Shown piece after piece: positions 37,429 through 45,732 of a DNA stretch of 64,000 nt (the first letter of the stretch is position 1; each line of letters starts with the position of its first letter). The notes below the pieces were generated by a model that was not told where the DNA came from, did not search any database, and saw only the letters and a program-made list of their open reading frames with translations. Position numbers and translations under genes: made by a program. The stretch covers positions 172,476 through 236,475 of the forward strand of contig NZ_FOSG01000010.1 in NCBI RefSeq assembly GCF_900114215.1, given 5' to 3'. Source of the DNA: Streptomyces mangrovi. Its GTDB lineage: Bacteria > Actinomycetota > Actinomycetes > Streptomycetales > Streptomycetaceae.

Positions 37429-38094
37429 ATGGAGCTCACCAAGAAGGGCCACGCCTGCGTCGCCCTGCACCGCGAAGGACGCACGCTCGTCATCGACCCG
37501 GGCGGCTTCAGCGAGGCGGACGCGGCCGTCGGCGCCGACGCGATCCTGGTCACCCACGAGCACCCCGACCACTTCGACGAGAGCCGGCTGCGCGCCGCGC
37601 TGGAGGCGAACCCGGCCGCCGGGATCTGGACCCTGCGCAGCGTCGCCGAGCGAATCTCGGCCGCCTTCCCCGGACGCGTCCACACCGTCGGCGGCGGGGA
37701 CGCCTTCACCGCCGCCGGCTTCGAGGTGGAGGTGCACGGCGAGCTGCACGCCGTCATCCACCCCGACATCCCGCGCGTCACCAACGTCGGCTACGTCGTC
37801 ACCGCCCCCGGCGCCGGCACCGTCTTCCACCCCGGCGACGCCCTGACCGTCCCCGGCCGCCCGGTGGACACCCTGCTGCTGCCGGTGCACGCCCCCTGGA
37901 GCAAGGTCGCCGAGGTCGTCGACTACGTGCGCGAGGTACGGCCGCGCGTGGCGTACGACGTCCACGACGGACTGCTGTCGGACTTCGGGCATCTGATCTA
38001 CGGCCGCCTCCTCGGCCCGAACGGTCCCGGCACCGCCGGTGCGGAGCACACCCGGCTGGAGCCCGGGCAGAGCGTCGCGCTGCGGGAGGACTGA
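37429..38094 (+). CDS. Metallo-beta-lactamase-fold hydrolase
   Basis: A 221-residue enzyme of the UlaG/RNase Z-like type. The zinc motif THEHPDHFD is near residue 42, and further His residues (HGELHAVIH, PVHAPW) complete a dinuclear site. GTVFHPGDAL supplies the bridging Asp. The natural substrate is unknown; related proteins act on lactones or phosphodiesters. Start ATG 37429 with a -10 hexamer 6 nt upstream. Confidence 0.9.
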   Translation: MELTKKGHACVALHREGRTLVIDPGGFSEADAAVGADAILVTHEHPDHFDESRLRAALEANPAAGIWTLRSVAERISAAFPGRVHTVGGGDAFTAAGFEVEVHGELHAVIHPDIPRVTNVGYVVTAPGAGTVFHPGDALTVPGRPVDTLLLPVHAPWSKVAEVVDYVREVRPRVAYDVHDGLLSDFGHLIYGRLLGPNGPGTAGAEHTRLEPGQSVALRED

Positions 38095-38166
38095 GCCCCG
38101 CCGGAGGGAGCGCCCCGCCGGCGGCCGGCTGCCGCCCGCCGTCCGCCGGCTGTCGGTGCCGGGCGG

Positions 38167-38172
38167 TAGATT
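38167..38172 (+). promoter_or_regulatory. Candidate leaderless -10 element (TAGATT)
   Basis: TAGATT lies 7 nt before ATG 38180 of the exonuclease gene, which has no Shine-Dalgarno site. Confidence 0.5.
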
Positions 38173-38179
38173 CGCTGCC

Positions 38180-38968
38180 ATGCGTATCGCCACCTGGAAC
38201 GTCAACTCGATCACCTCACGGCTCGAACGGCTGCTGGCCTGGCTGGAGAGCAGCGGCACGGACGTGCTGTGCCTGCAGGAGCTGAAGTGCACCGCGGAGG
38301 CGTTCCCGGCCGAACCGCTGCGCGAGCTGGGCTACGAGGCCGCGGTCAACGCCTCGGGCCGGTGGAACGGGGTGGCGGTGCTGTCCCGGGTGGGTCTGGA
38401 GGATCCGGTGATCGGCCTGCCCGGGGGGCCCGACTACGAGGGCGTCACCGAGCCCCGCGCGGCGGGCGCCACCTGCGGCGGGGTGCGGGTGTGGTCGGTG
38501 TACGTGCCCAACGGCCGCGAGGTGGGCCACCCGCACTTCGAGTACAAGCTCCGGTGGTTCGCCGCGCTGCGCGAGCTGGCCGTGCGGGAGACGGCGGGGG
38601 AGGCCGGAGGACGGCCCTTCGCCGTCCTCGGCGACTACAACGTCGCGCCGGCCGACGAGGACGTCCACGACCCCGCCGTCTTCGAGGGCTCCACACACGT
38701 CACCCCGGCCGAGCGCGAGGCGCTGGCCGCGCTGCGCGCGGCGGGCCTGGCCGACGTCGTGCCGCGCCCGCTGAAGTACGACCGCCCCTACACCTACTGG
38801 GACTACCGCCAGCTCGGCTTCCCCAAGAACAAGGGCATGCGCATCGACCTGGTCTACGGCAACCCGGCCTTCGAGTCGGCGGTGAAGGACGCCTACGTCG
38901 ACCGCGAGGAGCGCAAGGGCAAGGGCGCCTCGGACCACGCCCCGGTCGTCGTCGACCTGGAGGTGTGA
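38180..38968 (+). CDS. xth: Exodeoxyribonuclease III / AP endonuclease
   Basis: A 262-residue Mg2+-dependent nuclease of base-excision repair. Family landmarks are in order: MRIATWNVNSI at the start, CLQELK (catalytic Glu) near residue 34, VYVPNG near 110, GDYNVAP near 153, and the C-terminal DHAPVVVDL with the general-base His. It cuts at abasic sites and degrades DNA 3' to 5'. It fits functionally with the alkylation-repair pair at 14.8-16.9 kb, although it is unlinked. ATG 38180 follows a -10 hexamer. Confidence 0.95.
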   Translation: MRIATWNVNSITSRLERLLAWLESSGTDVLCLQELKCTAEAFPAEPLRELGYEAAVNASGRWNGVAVLSRVGLEDPVIGLPGGPDYEGVTEPRAAGATCGGVRVWSVYVPNGREVGHPHFEYKLRWFAALRELAVRETAGEAGGRPFAVLGDYNVAPADEDVHDPAVFEGSTHVTPAEREALAALRAAGLADVVPRPLKYDRPYTYWDYRQLGFPKNKGMRIDLVYGNPAFESAVKDAYVDREERKGKGASDHAPVVVDLEV

Positions 38969-39025
38969 GGGCCCGCCCGCGTGCCTTGTGCCGTTCGCCG
39001 CGCCGGTGATGTCACGCTGAGGCGT

Positions 39026-39469
39026 ATGAACATCCCCTTCCTGGACAACTGGCGCAAGAGGCACGGCATGTCCCGCGGGGTGGCGGTGATGCAGCCCGCC
39101 TCCCACGACGCCGAGGGAGTGGCGCAGCTGCTGTCCGAGTGCGAACTGCTGCGCAGGCAGGCCGAGTCGGCGGGGATCGAGTTGGAGGACACGCCCGGTT
39201 CACTGGCCGCCCTCGACCAGCTCCTGCCGCGCTGGCGCGACGAGGGTCCCGAGGCGCTGACCTGGCTGGGCAACGACGCGGGCCTGTATCTGGGCACCGT
39301 CGTCGTCCGCACGGTGCCGGGCGCGGAGTGGCAGGTGTGGCCGAACGGCCGGCCGGTGGTGCGGCTGGCCTCCGGGCGGGAGCTGGACGTGGTGGCGGCG
39401 GGCCACGAGTGGGCGCTCAGCGGCACACCGGAGCTGTCGCAGGTGTACGCGGAGGCATCCGAGGCGTGA
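39026..39469 (+). CDS. DUF6278-like conserved protein
   Basis: A 147-residue soluble protein starting MNIPFLDNWRKRHG. It has no recognisable catalytic motif; the C-terminal half is beta-rich (LYLGTVVVRTV, WQVWPNGRPVVRLASG). It resembles a streptomycete family of unknown function that I believe is DUF6278. A CACGCT hexamer 7 nt upstream of ATG 39026 suggests a leaderless transcript. Confidence 0.7.
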   Translation: MNIPFLDNWRKRHGMSRGVAVMQPASHDAEGVAQLLSECELLRRQAESAGIELEDTPGSLAALDQLLPRWRDEGPEALTWLGNDAGLYLGTVVVRTVPGAEWQVWPNGRPVVRLASGRELDVVAAGHEWALSGTPELSQVYAEASEA

Positions 39470-39563
39470 CGGGCGCCGGCCGGACCGGCGGCGAGCGCAT
39501 GACGGGCGCCGGCCGGGACGCACCCGGGCCGCGAGACCCGGTCGTGGCCGGGGAGCGGGCCCG

Positions 39564-40319
39564 TCAGCCGGGGAAGTCGATGCGGTACTCCAGCCGCCAC
39601 CGGTCCGCGCGCACCACGATGTCGGAGGTCTCCACGGCCCGGCCGTCCGCCGTGTGGTGGGTGCGCTCGATGACCGTCACACACTGCCCGGGGGAGCATC
39701 CCAGGGCCTGTGACTCCGCGCTGGTGGCCGACCGCGAGCCGACCAGCTCGGTGGCCCGCGCCACGGGGAGGCCGATGGCCGCGAACCGCTCGCGCACCCC
39801 GCGCCGGGCGTACGGGCCGCGCTCGGGGAAGACCACCTCGGTGCCCTCGGTGAGAGCCAGCGGCTCCCAGCTGGTGGCGAGCTGGAGCGGGCGCCGGTCG
39901 GCGAGGTACTCGTACCGCGTGCACATCACCCGGTCGCCCGCGCCGATGCCCAGCCGTTCGGCTATCCGCGGCGGGGCCCCGGTGGCGGCGGAGGCGGCCT
40001 CCCACAGCAGTGCGGGGGCGGCCGGGGAGCCGGTGAGCAACCGGGCCGCGAACGGCGAGTCCACCGCCTCGCCGGTGCGCAGCAGGCTGCCGGCGGGGCT
40101 GCGGTCGGTGACGAAGACCCCCCGCCCGAACTGCCCCTCCGCATAGCCGGCGGCCTTCAGCACGCGCACCGCCCGGTCCACGGTCTGGTCGCTGGCGGCG
40201 TAGGTGCGTTTCAGCTCCGAACGCGAGGGGATGCGGGAGCCCACGGCCAGGGCCCCCTCGTCGATCTGCTGCCGCAGATCGTCGGCGATCCGCTGGTAGA
40301 CCGGTCTGCTGTCGCCCAT
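39564..40319 (-). CDS. GntR family regulator (HutC/UTRA type)
   Basis: A 251-residue repressor-type protein. The winged helix is at residues about 8-75 (QRIADDLRQQIDEGALAVGS and SRSELKRTYAASDQTVDRAV). Residues about 100-245 form the UTRA ligand domain (ERLGIGAGDRVMCTRYEY, VIERTHHTADGRAVETSD). ATG 40319 follows GAGGAGTCCC. UTRA-type GntR proteins sense small molecules such as sugars or amino-acid derivatives. Its targets are not evident, and its downstream neighbour is convergent. Confidence 0.92.
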   Translation of the reverse strand: MGDSRPVYQRIADDLRQQIDEGALAVGSRIPSRSELKRTYAASDQTVDRAVRVLKAAGYAEGQFGRGVFVTDRSPAGSLLRTGEAVDSPFAARLLTGSPAAPALLWEAASAATGAPPRIAERLGIGAGDRVMCTRYEYLADRRPLQLATSWEPLALTEGTEVVFPERGPYARRGVRERFAAIGLPVARATELVGSRSATSAESQALGCSPGQCVTVIERTHHTADGRAVETSDIVVRADRWRLEYRIDFPG

Positions 40320-40497
40320 CCGGGACTCCTCTCCGTACTGCCGCCTGCGGGGTGGGAACGGTCTCCGTACCTGGGTCAACAGGGTAGGAGGGGGGCCTGT
40401 GCCGCATGAGGCGTCGTGGGCAACATCATCAAGAACACCTCGGCGACATCGGTACCCGGTTCCGCGAACTCCTTGCGTAATCCGGTGCTTGACCGGG

Positions 40498-41280
40498 TCA
40501 GTTCTCCGTGCGGCTCCTCGCCCGGTGCTGGCGGCGGGCGGGCGGGGGTACGGAGGCGGGCGCGGACGGCGCGGTGGTGGCGTCCCGGGTTACGTCCGCG
40601 ACCAGTTCGACGACATCGGGTCCGTACGCCTGGGAGTTGACCACCTTCAGCAGCAGGCAGAAGTCGCCGCCGGTGCCGTACTTGCGGGCCAGCCGGGCGT
40701 GGTGGCGGGCGAGATGCCGGGCGGCCGCCTGGTTGGTGACGGCCCGCTGGCCGCACAGGACGAACACCGGGTGGGAGCCCTCGCCCGCGGTGAGCCGGGC
40801 GAGCAGGACGTACTCCACCGATCCCCGCTCCATCCGGTAGCGCTCGCCGCCGATGGTGAACGCGGCCTGGTCCGGGCCCGGTTCGGGGGTGGTGTCGATC
40901 CTCACCCCCGGCAGCAGGGAGTGGAGGTGGGCCGCCGTCCGCCGGTTCGCCGCCGGGCCTCCCACGCAGAACTCGGTCCGCTCGCCGAAGCCCTGGCGGA
41001 CGTTCTCGTGCGACAGCACCTGCGCGTTCGCGCGGCACTCCTTGACCAGTGCGGACAGCTCCAGCAGGGCGAACACGTCGTCGCGGGAGACGGCGCCCTC
41101 CCCCGTGGCGGCCTTGCGGCCGACCACCAGCAGGCACTCGGAGTGCTCCGGCATCCCGAAGAAACGCTGTTTGCGGCGGAGCGCGCGGCGCCACAGGTAG
41201 GTGCGGCCGAACCAGCCGAGCGAGGTGGTGATGCCGGCCGCGAGCACGCCCAGCACGATGTCGCGCAGGTTGTCGTCCAT
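40498..41280 (-). CDS. Membrane-anchored protein of unknown family
   Basis: A 260-residue protein that I cannot name. Residues about 5-25 are a single hydrophobic helix (IVLGVLAAGITTSLGWFG), followed by a basic stretch, so the body is probably cytoplasmic. The body contains SECLLVVGRKA, FCVGGPAANRRTAAHL, VLLARL and VFVLCGQRAVTNQAAARHL, which look like alternating beta strands and helices of a Rossmann-like sensor domain. A GGPxxN-type loop and a Cys in VLCGQ may form the ligand site (inference). The last 25 residues are Arg/Pro-rich. Start ATG 41280 lies 8 nt after TACGCT. Divergent from the next gene, with 135 bases between starts. Confidence 0.7.
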   Translation of the reverse strand: MDDNLRDIVLGVLAAGITTSLGWFGRTYLWRRALRRKQRFFGMPEHSECLLVVGRKAATGEGAVSRDDVFALLELSALVKECRANAQVLSHENVRQGFGERTEFCVGGPAANRRTAAHLHSLLPGVRIDTTPEPGPDQAAFTIGGERYRMERGSVEYVLLARLTAGEGSHPVFVLCGQRAVTNQAAARHLARHHARLARKYGTGGDFCLLLKVVNSQAYGPDVVELVADVTRDATTAPSAPASVPPPARRQHRARSRTEN

Positions 41281-41334
41281 GGGGCGGAAGCGTATCGCCG
41301 GATGCCGCATCTGTTCGAAACATGACAAGGGAAC

Positions 41335-41352
41335 GGGGGGCGGGGCGGGGGC
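41335..41352 (+). other. G-tract in the divergent promoter
   Basis: GGGGGGCGGGGCGGGGGC is a run of closely spaced G-tracts between the two unknown divergent genes, with the composition of a G-quadruplex former. CTGTTCG occurs on both sides (41311 and 41362 region). Confidence 0.4.
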
Positions 41353-41415
41353 GTGAAAACTGTTCGTAGCACGGCGGTGACAGCCGATGAAACACACCCG
41401 GTGTGCCATGGCCCC

Positions 41416-42783
41416 ATGCCAGTGCCGAAACCGACCGGCAGCATCCACCGGGCCGCTGCCTGCCTCGACGTACCCGGCGGTCCGGACCTGCCCGAGGCCG
41501 CCGAGTTCGCTGCCGCGCTCACCGCGCTCACCGCCGAACTCGACCCGGCCGCCGGATGGTACGCGGTCTTCGCCCGGCGCGACCCCGAAGGGCTGGCCGC
41601 CTGCCTGGCGGGCCGCCGGATCCCGCCGTGGGACGTGGTCGCATCCCTGCTGGACGATCTCACCGTGCGCCGGGGCCCCCGGCGGGCACGCCCCCGGGCC
41701 GCATGGCTGAGGACGCTGTACCTGGCGTCGCTCACGGCCTGCGACGAGGCGGCCGGCGACCCGCGGCGGCGGGCCGCAGAACTGCGGGACGTGCTGACGC
41801 GGACGCTGCGTGAGCAGCGGCACGCGGCCCAACGCGAACAGGCCCTGGCCCGCGTGCTGACGGCGGGCGGCCACCCGGCCGGCGCCGGCAGCCTGGCCGC
41901 CGACCTCGCCTGGGCGCGCGACGACCGGGCCCGTGCCACGGCCCGCTGCCGGGAACTGCGCGAACGCCTGGCCGTCCTGGTGGCCCGCGGCGGGGCCGGT
42001 CCGGGGCACGGACCCGGACACGTCCCCTCGTCCCCGGAGCCGTCCGGCCCGGTGCGCGCCCGGCCGCGAGGGGCCCGGTTCGCCGGGCTGGAGACCGGGG
42101 CGCGGGCCGATCCGGCCGCCGGCCCCGTACCCGCCGCGATCCCGGCCGTACCCGCCCCGCGCGGGGCCCGGTTCGCCGGAGTGGAGAGCGAGGGGGACGA
42201 GCGGGCGACGCGGCCCGAGGACCCGGCCGGGGACGCGGCCCGGGCGGCCCGCGTCCAGAGGCGGTGCGACGAGACCGTCGCCCGGCTGGCCGGGCTGCGC
42301 GCCCGCGGCCGCACCGGAGAGGCGCACGCCCTGCTGTGCGAGGCCGCCGGCCGTCCCGCCCTCTGGCTGCCGGTACTGGTCGAACGTCTGGAGCAGGCCG
42401 GTATGGGCGCCGATGTCGCGGACCTGCTGTGGGAGGCCGCGAACCTGCCGCCCGGCCCCCTGGCCGAGGCCGCCGAAGCGCTCGCCGCCGCGGGCCGCGC
42501 CGAGGACTGCGGGCGGCTGCTGCGGCAGGCGGCCGCGCGTCCGGCGGGGGAGGTGGCCTCCGCCGCGCTCGCCCTGCGCGGGGCGGGCCTCGGCTCCGGG
42601 GCCGTCGAACTGCTGTCGGCGGTGGTCCGGGCCCGGCGACCGGAGGAGGCGGCCGAGGCCGTGGCGGCCGACCCGGCCGCCCTGACGCCCCTGCTGCTGG
42701 CGGCCGCGGCACGGGTCTCCGACCGCCGCCGCAGGGACATCGAGGGGGTGCTGGCCCGGGGACGCCCCGCCGCCGGCCGGTGA
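41416..42783 (+). CDS. Large Ala/Arg-rich helical protein of unknown function
   Basis: A 455-residue protein with no assigned family. The N-terminal 160 residues (EAAEFAAALTALTAELDPAAGWY, RDPEGLAACLAGRRIPPWDV) look like a compact helical domain. The middle has two copies of PRGARFAG(L/V)E about 37 residues apart in a disordered linker. Residues about 275-450 are helical repeats (LLCEAAGRPALWLPVLVERL, LLRQAAARPAGEVASAALAL), HEAT- or TPR-like. ATG 41416 is chosen; GTG 41353 in frame is possible. It is transcribed away from the membrane-anchored unknown, so the two may be co-controlled and act together. Confidence 0.68.
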   Translation: MPVPKPTGSIHRAAACLDVPGGPDLPEAAEFAAALTALTAELDPAAGWYAVFARRDPEGLAACLAGRRIPPWDVVASLLDDLTVRRGPRRARPRAAWLRTLYLASLTACDEAAGDPRRRAAELRDVLTRTLREQRHAAQREQALARVLTAGGHPAGAGSLAADLAWARDDRARATARCRELRERLAVLVARGGAGPGHGPGHVPSSPEPSGPVRARPRGARFAGLETGARADPAAGPVPAAIPAVPAPRGARFAGVESEGDERATRPEDPAGDAARAARVQRRCDETVARLAGLRARGRTGEAHALLCEAAGRPALWLPVLVERLEQAGMGADVADLLWEAANLPPGPLAEAAEALAAAGRAEDCGRLLRQAAARPAGEVASAALALRGAGLGSGAVELLSAVVRARRPEEAAEAVAADPAALTPLLLAAAARVSDRRRRDIEGVLARGRPAAGR

Positions 42784-42863
42784 CCGTCCCGCCCGCGCTC
42801 GCCCGCGTTCGGCCATCCGGCCGTGTCCGGGACAGGACACCCGGCGCGGTCGTGCCGCCCGAC

Positions 42864-43661
42864 TCAGCCCGCCGCCAGCTCCTCCAGCAGGGCCGGCAGC
42901 GCCCGTCCGATCGGCTCGCGCACCACCCGGTCGGCCAGCGGGTCGTACGGCGTGGGCTCGGCGTTGACGATCACCAGCCGCGCACCGTGCTCGGCGGCGA
43001 TCCCGGCCAGCGAGGCGGCGGGCTGCACCTGCAGACTGGTGCCGACCGCGACGAACACCTCGCACGCCTTGGCCACGGCCAGCGCCTCGCCCAGCACCTG
43101 CGGGTCCAGCGCCTCGCCGAACATCACGGTGGCCGACTTCAGAATGCCGCCGCACCGCAGGCACTCGGGGTCCGCGACCCCGGCCCGCACCCGCTCCAGC
43201 GCCCGCTCCATCTCCGAACGCGCATGGCACCCGGTGCACACCACGGCCCGCGCGGTCCCGTGCAGCTCCAGCACCTTGCGCTCGGGCATCCCGGCCATCT
43301 GGTGCAGCCCGTCCACGTTCTGGGTGATCACCCGCACCGGTACCCCGGAACGCTCCAGCCGCGTCACGGCCTCGTGCGCGGCGTTCGGCCCGGCCCGCAG
43401 CGCCGGGCTCTCCAGCCGCATCCGCCAGGAACGGCGGCGGATCTCCGGATCGTTCATGTAGTGGTCGTAGGTGACGAGCTTCTCGGCCTCGGGGTCCTTG
43501 CGCCACACCCCGTTCGGGCCGCGGTAGTCGGGGATCCCGGAGTCGGTGGAGATCCCCGCGCCGCTGAGGAGGGCCACCAGCGGCCTCCGGCCCGTCCCGG
43601 CCCCTTCGCCCCGGCTCTTCCCGCCAGGGTCCTGCGCGCCCGGCCTGCCCTGCGTGCTCAT
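42864..43661 (-). CDS. cobB: Sir2-type NAD-dependent protein deacylase
   Basis: A 265-residue sirtuin. NAD-binding GAGISTDSGIPDYRG is near residue 28, catalytic TQNVDGLHQMAG with its His (ELHG) near residue 121, zinc-binding CTGC and CLRC at about 143 and 168, and VGTSLQVQPA near 204. It removes acyl groups from lysines and may regulate acetyl-CoA synthetase, a typical actinobacterial target (inference). ATG 43661 is 7 nt after a TAGGCT hexamer and also just after CGGAGG. It is divergent from ggt. Confidence 0.94.
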   Translation of the reverse strand: MSTQGRPGAQDPGGKSRGEGAGTGRRPLVALLSGAGISTDSGIPDYRGPNGVWRKDPEAEKLVTYDHYMNDPEIRRRSWRMRLESPALRAGPNAAHEAVTRLERSGVPVRVITQNVDGLHQMAGMPERKVLELHGTARAVVCTGCHARSEMERALERVRAGVADPECLRCGGILKSATVMFGEALDPQVLGEALAVAKACEVFVAVGTSLQVQPAASLAGIAAEHGARLVIVNAEPTPYDPLADRVVREPIGRALPALLEELAAG

Positions 43662-43806
43662 GCCTCCGAGCCTACGCAGCCGGGCCCCGGACCTCGACCG
43701 CGTTTCCGCCCGGCCGCGGTGGTGGCACACTGCGCCCGGACACGCCCGCGTCCGCCGGCCGTGCCGCCCCTTGCCGACCGACCGCCTGCCCCCGGGAGCC
43801 GAGCCG

Positions 43807-45630
43807 ATGACCTTCACCACCCGCCCGACCCTGCAGGGCACCTTCGGGATGGTCTCCAGCACCCACTGGCTGGCCTCCGCCTCCGCCATGGCCGTCCTGG
43901 AGGACGGCGGCAACGCCTTCGACGCGGCCGTCGCCGCGGGCTTCGTCCTCCAGGTCGTCGAGCCGCACCTCAACGGCCCCGCCGGGGAGGTGCCGATCAT
44001 CCTGGCGCCCGTCGGCGGCCCGGTGCGGGTGCTGTGCGGGCAGGGGCCCGCGCCGCGCGGCGCGACGGTGGAGCACTACACCTCGCTCGGCCTGGAACTG
44101 GTGCCCGGCACGGGCCCGCTGGCCGCCGCCGTCCCCGGCGCGTTCGACGCCTGGATGACACTGCTGCGCGACCACGGGACCCGCGAGCTCGCCGATGTGC
44201 TGAAGTACGCCGTCGGCTACGCCGAGCACGGCCACCCGGCCGTACCCGGGATCGGGGCGACGGTGGAGCGGGTGCGCGGACTGTTCGAGACGGAGTGGAC
44301 GACATCCGCCGAGCTGTATCTGCCCGGCGGGCGCCCCCCGGCGCCCGGCGCCCTGCTGCGCAACCCCACTCTCGCCGCCACCTGGCGGCGGCTGCTGGCC
44401 GAGGCGGAGTCGGCCGGGACGGGACGCGAGGGGCGTATCGAGGCCGCCCGGCGGGTGTGGCGCGAGGGCTTCGTGGCCGAGGCGCTCGCCGACTTCGCCG
44501 CCCGTCCCGCCATGGACACCTCCGGCGAGCGCCACGCCGGCACCCTCACCGGCGACGACATCGCCTCCTGGTCGGCCGCCTACGAGGAGCCCGTCACCCA
44601 CGACTGGAACGGCTGGACGGTCTGCAAGGCCGGCCCCTGGTCGCAGGGCCCGGTGATGCTCCAGCAGCTCGCCCTCCTGGCGGACCTGCCCGCAGGCGGG
44701 CCCGAGTACGGCACCGGGGAGTACCTCCACACCGTGATCGAGGCGAGCAAGCTCGCCTTCGCCGACCGCGAGGCCTGGTACGGCGACGCGCGGGGGGCCG
44801 ACACCGTACCGCTGGACGACCTGCTCTCCGGCGCCTACACCGCACGCCGCCGGGCCCTCATCGGGGAGAGCGCCTCCCACGAGCTGCGCCCCGGCGGCCC
44901 CGGCGGACGCACGCCCCGGCTCGGCGCCCACGCGGCCGGGGCCGCCGCACGGGCGGGGGACGGCTCCTGGGGCCGGGACCGGGCCGCCGGCACCGGCGAG
45001 CCCACCGTGGCCCGCGACGGCGCGACCTCTGGCGACACCTGCCACCTGGACGTCGTGGACCGCCGGGGCAACATGGTCAGCGCCACGCCCAGCGGCGGCT
45101 GGCTCCAGTCCAACCCCGTCGTCCCCGCCCTCGGCTTCCCGCTCGGCACCCGGCTCCAGATGGCCTGGCTGGAGCCCGGACTGCCGAACACCCTCACCCC
45201 GGGCCGCCGCCCGCGCACCACCCTCACCCCCTCGCTCGCACTGCGCGACGGGGAGCCCGTCCTGGCCTTCGGCACGCCCGGCGGCGATCAGCAGGACCAA
45301 TGGCAGACCCACTTCCTCCTCGCCGTCGCCCTGCGCGAGCCGGTGCGCGGCGGCTACGACCTCCAGGGCGCCGTCGACGCCCCGAACTGGCACCACGAGG
45401 GCTTCCCCGGCTCGTTCTGGCCGCGCGCCATGCGGCCGGGCGCCGTCACGGTCGAGTCCCGAGTCGGGGAGGAGGCCATCGGCGAGCTGCGGCGGCGCGG
45501 GCATCTGGTGACCGTCGGCGGCCCCTGGACGGAGGGGCGGCTGTGCGCGGTCGCCCGCGACCCGGAGACGGGCGTGCTGTCGGCGGCGGCCAACCCGCGC
45601 GGCATGCAGGGCTACGCGGTCGGCCGCTGA
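43807..45630 (+). CDS. ggt: Gamma-glutamyltransferase family protein
   Basis: A 607-residue Ntn-hydrolase proenzyme that splits itself to expose a nucleophilic Thr. The likely nucleophile is Thr in SGDTCHLDVVD near residue 411, followed by the oxyanion loop MVSATPSGGW. GTPGGDQQDQWQTHF near residue 492 matches the family's second glycine-rich segment. No signal peptide is visible, so it appears cytoplasmic, unlike E. coli Ggt. ATG 43807 has GGGAG close upstream. It may act on glutathione- or gamma-glutamyl-type compounds; as streptomycetes use mycothiol, the natural substrate is uncertain. Confidence 0.9.
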   Translation: MTFTTRPTLQGTFGMVSSTHWLASASAMAVLEDGGNAFDAAVAAGFVLQVVEPHLNGPAGEVPIILAPVGGPVRVLCGQGPAPRGATVEHYTSLGLELVPGTGPLAAAVPGAFDAWMTLLRDHGTRELADVLKYAVGYAEHGHPAVPGIGATVERVRGLFETEWTTSAELYLPGGRPPAPGALLRNPTLAATWRRLLAEAESAGTGREGRIEAARRVWREGFVAEALADFAARPAMDTSGERHAGTLTGDDIASWSAAYEEPVTHDWNGWTVCKAGPWSQGPVMLQQLALLADLPAGGPEYGTGEYLHTVIEASKLAFADREAWYGDARGADTVPLDDLLSGAYTARRRALIGESASHELRPGGPGGRTPRLGAHAAGAAARAGDGSWGRDRAAGTGEPTVARDGATSGDTCHLDVVDRRGNMVSATPSGGWLQSNPVVPALGFPLGTRLQMAWLEPGLPNTLTPGRRPRTTLTPSLALRDGEPVLAFGTPGGDQQDQWQTHFLLAVALREPVRGGYDLQGAVDAPNWHHEGFPGSFWPRAMRPGAVTVESRVGEEAIGELRRRGHLVTVGGPWTEGRLCAVARDPETGVLSAAANPRGMQGYAVGR

Positions 45631-45732
45631 CGGCCTCGCAGCGGCTCCGCCAAGTGGACCGGGGGGCTCGCGTTCACCCCGCGGCCATCCGCCGTCCGGC
45701 GGGAACCCGCGGCGGCGTGTTTCCATGGACGG

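Noticed and set aside
40498..42783. Reading the divergent unknown pair as a toxin-antitoxin system
   Set aside because: Sizes (260 and 455 residues) and divergent orientation do not fit a typical two-gene toxin-antitoxin operon.
41281..43506. Long upstream extension of the 40498-41280 minus-strand gene
   Set aside because: Composition is Arg/Gly/Ala-rich without motifs, and it runs opposite two better-supported genes. ATG 41280 gives a sensible protein.
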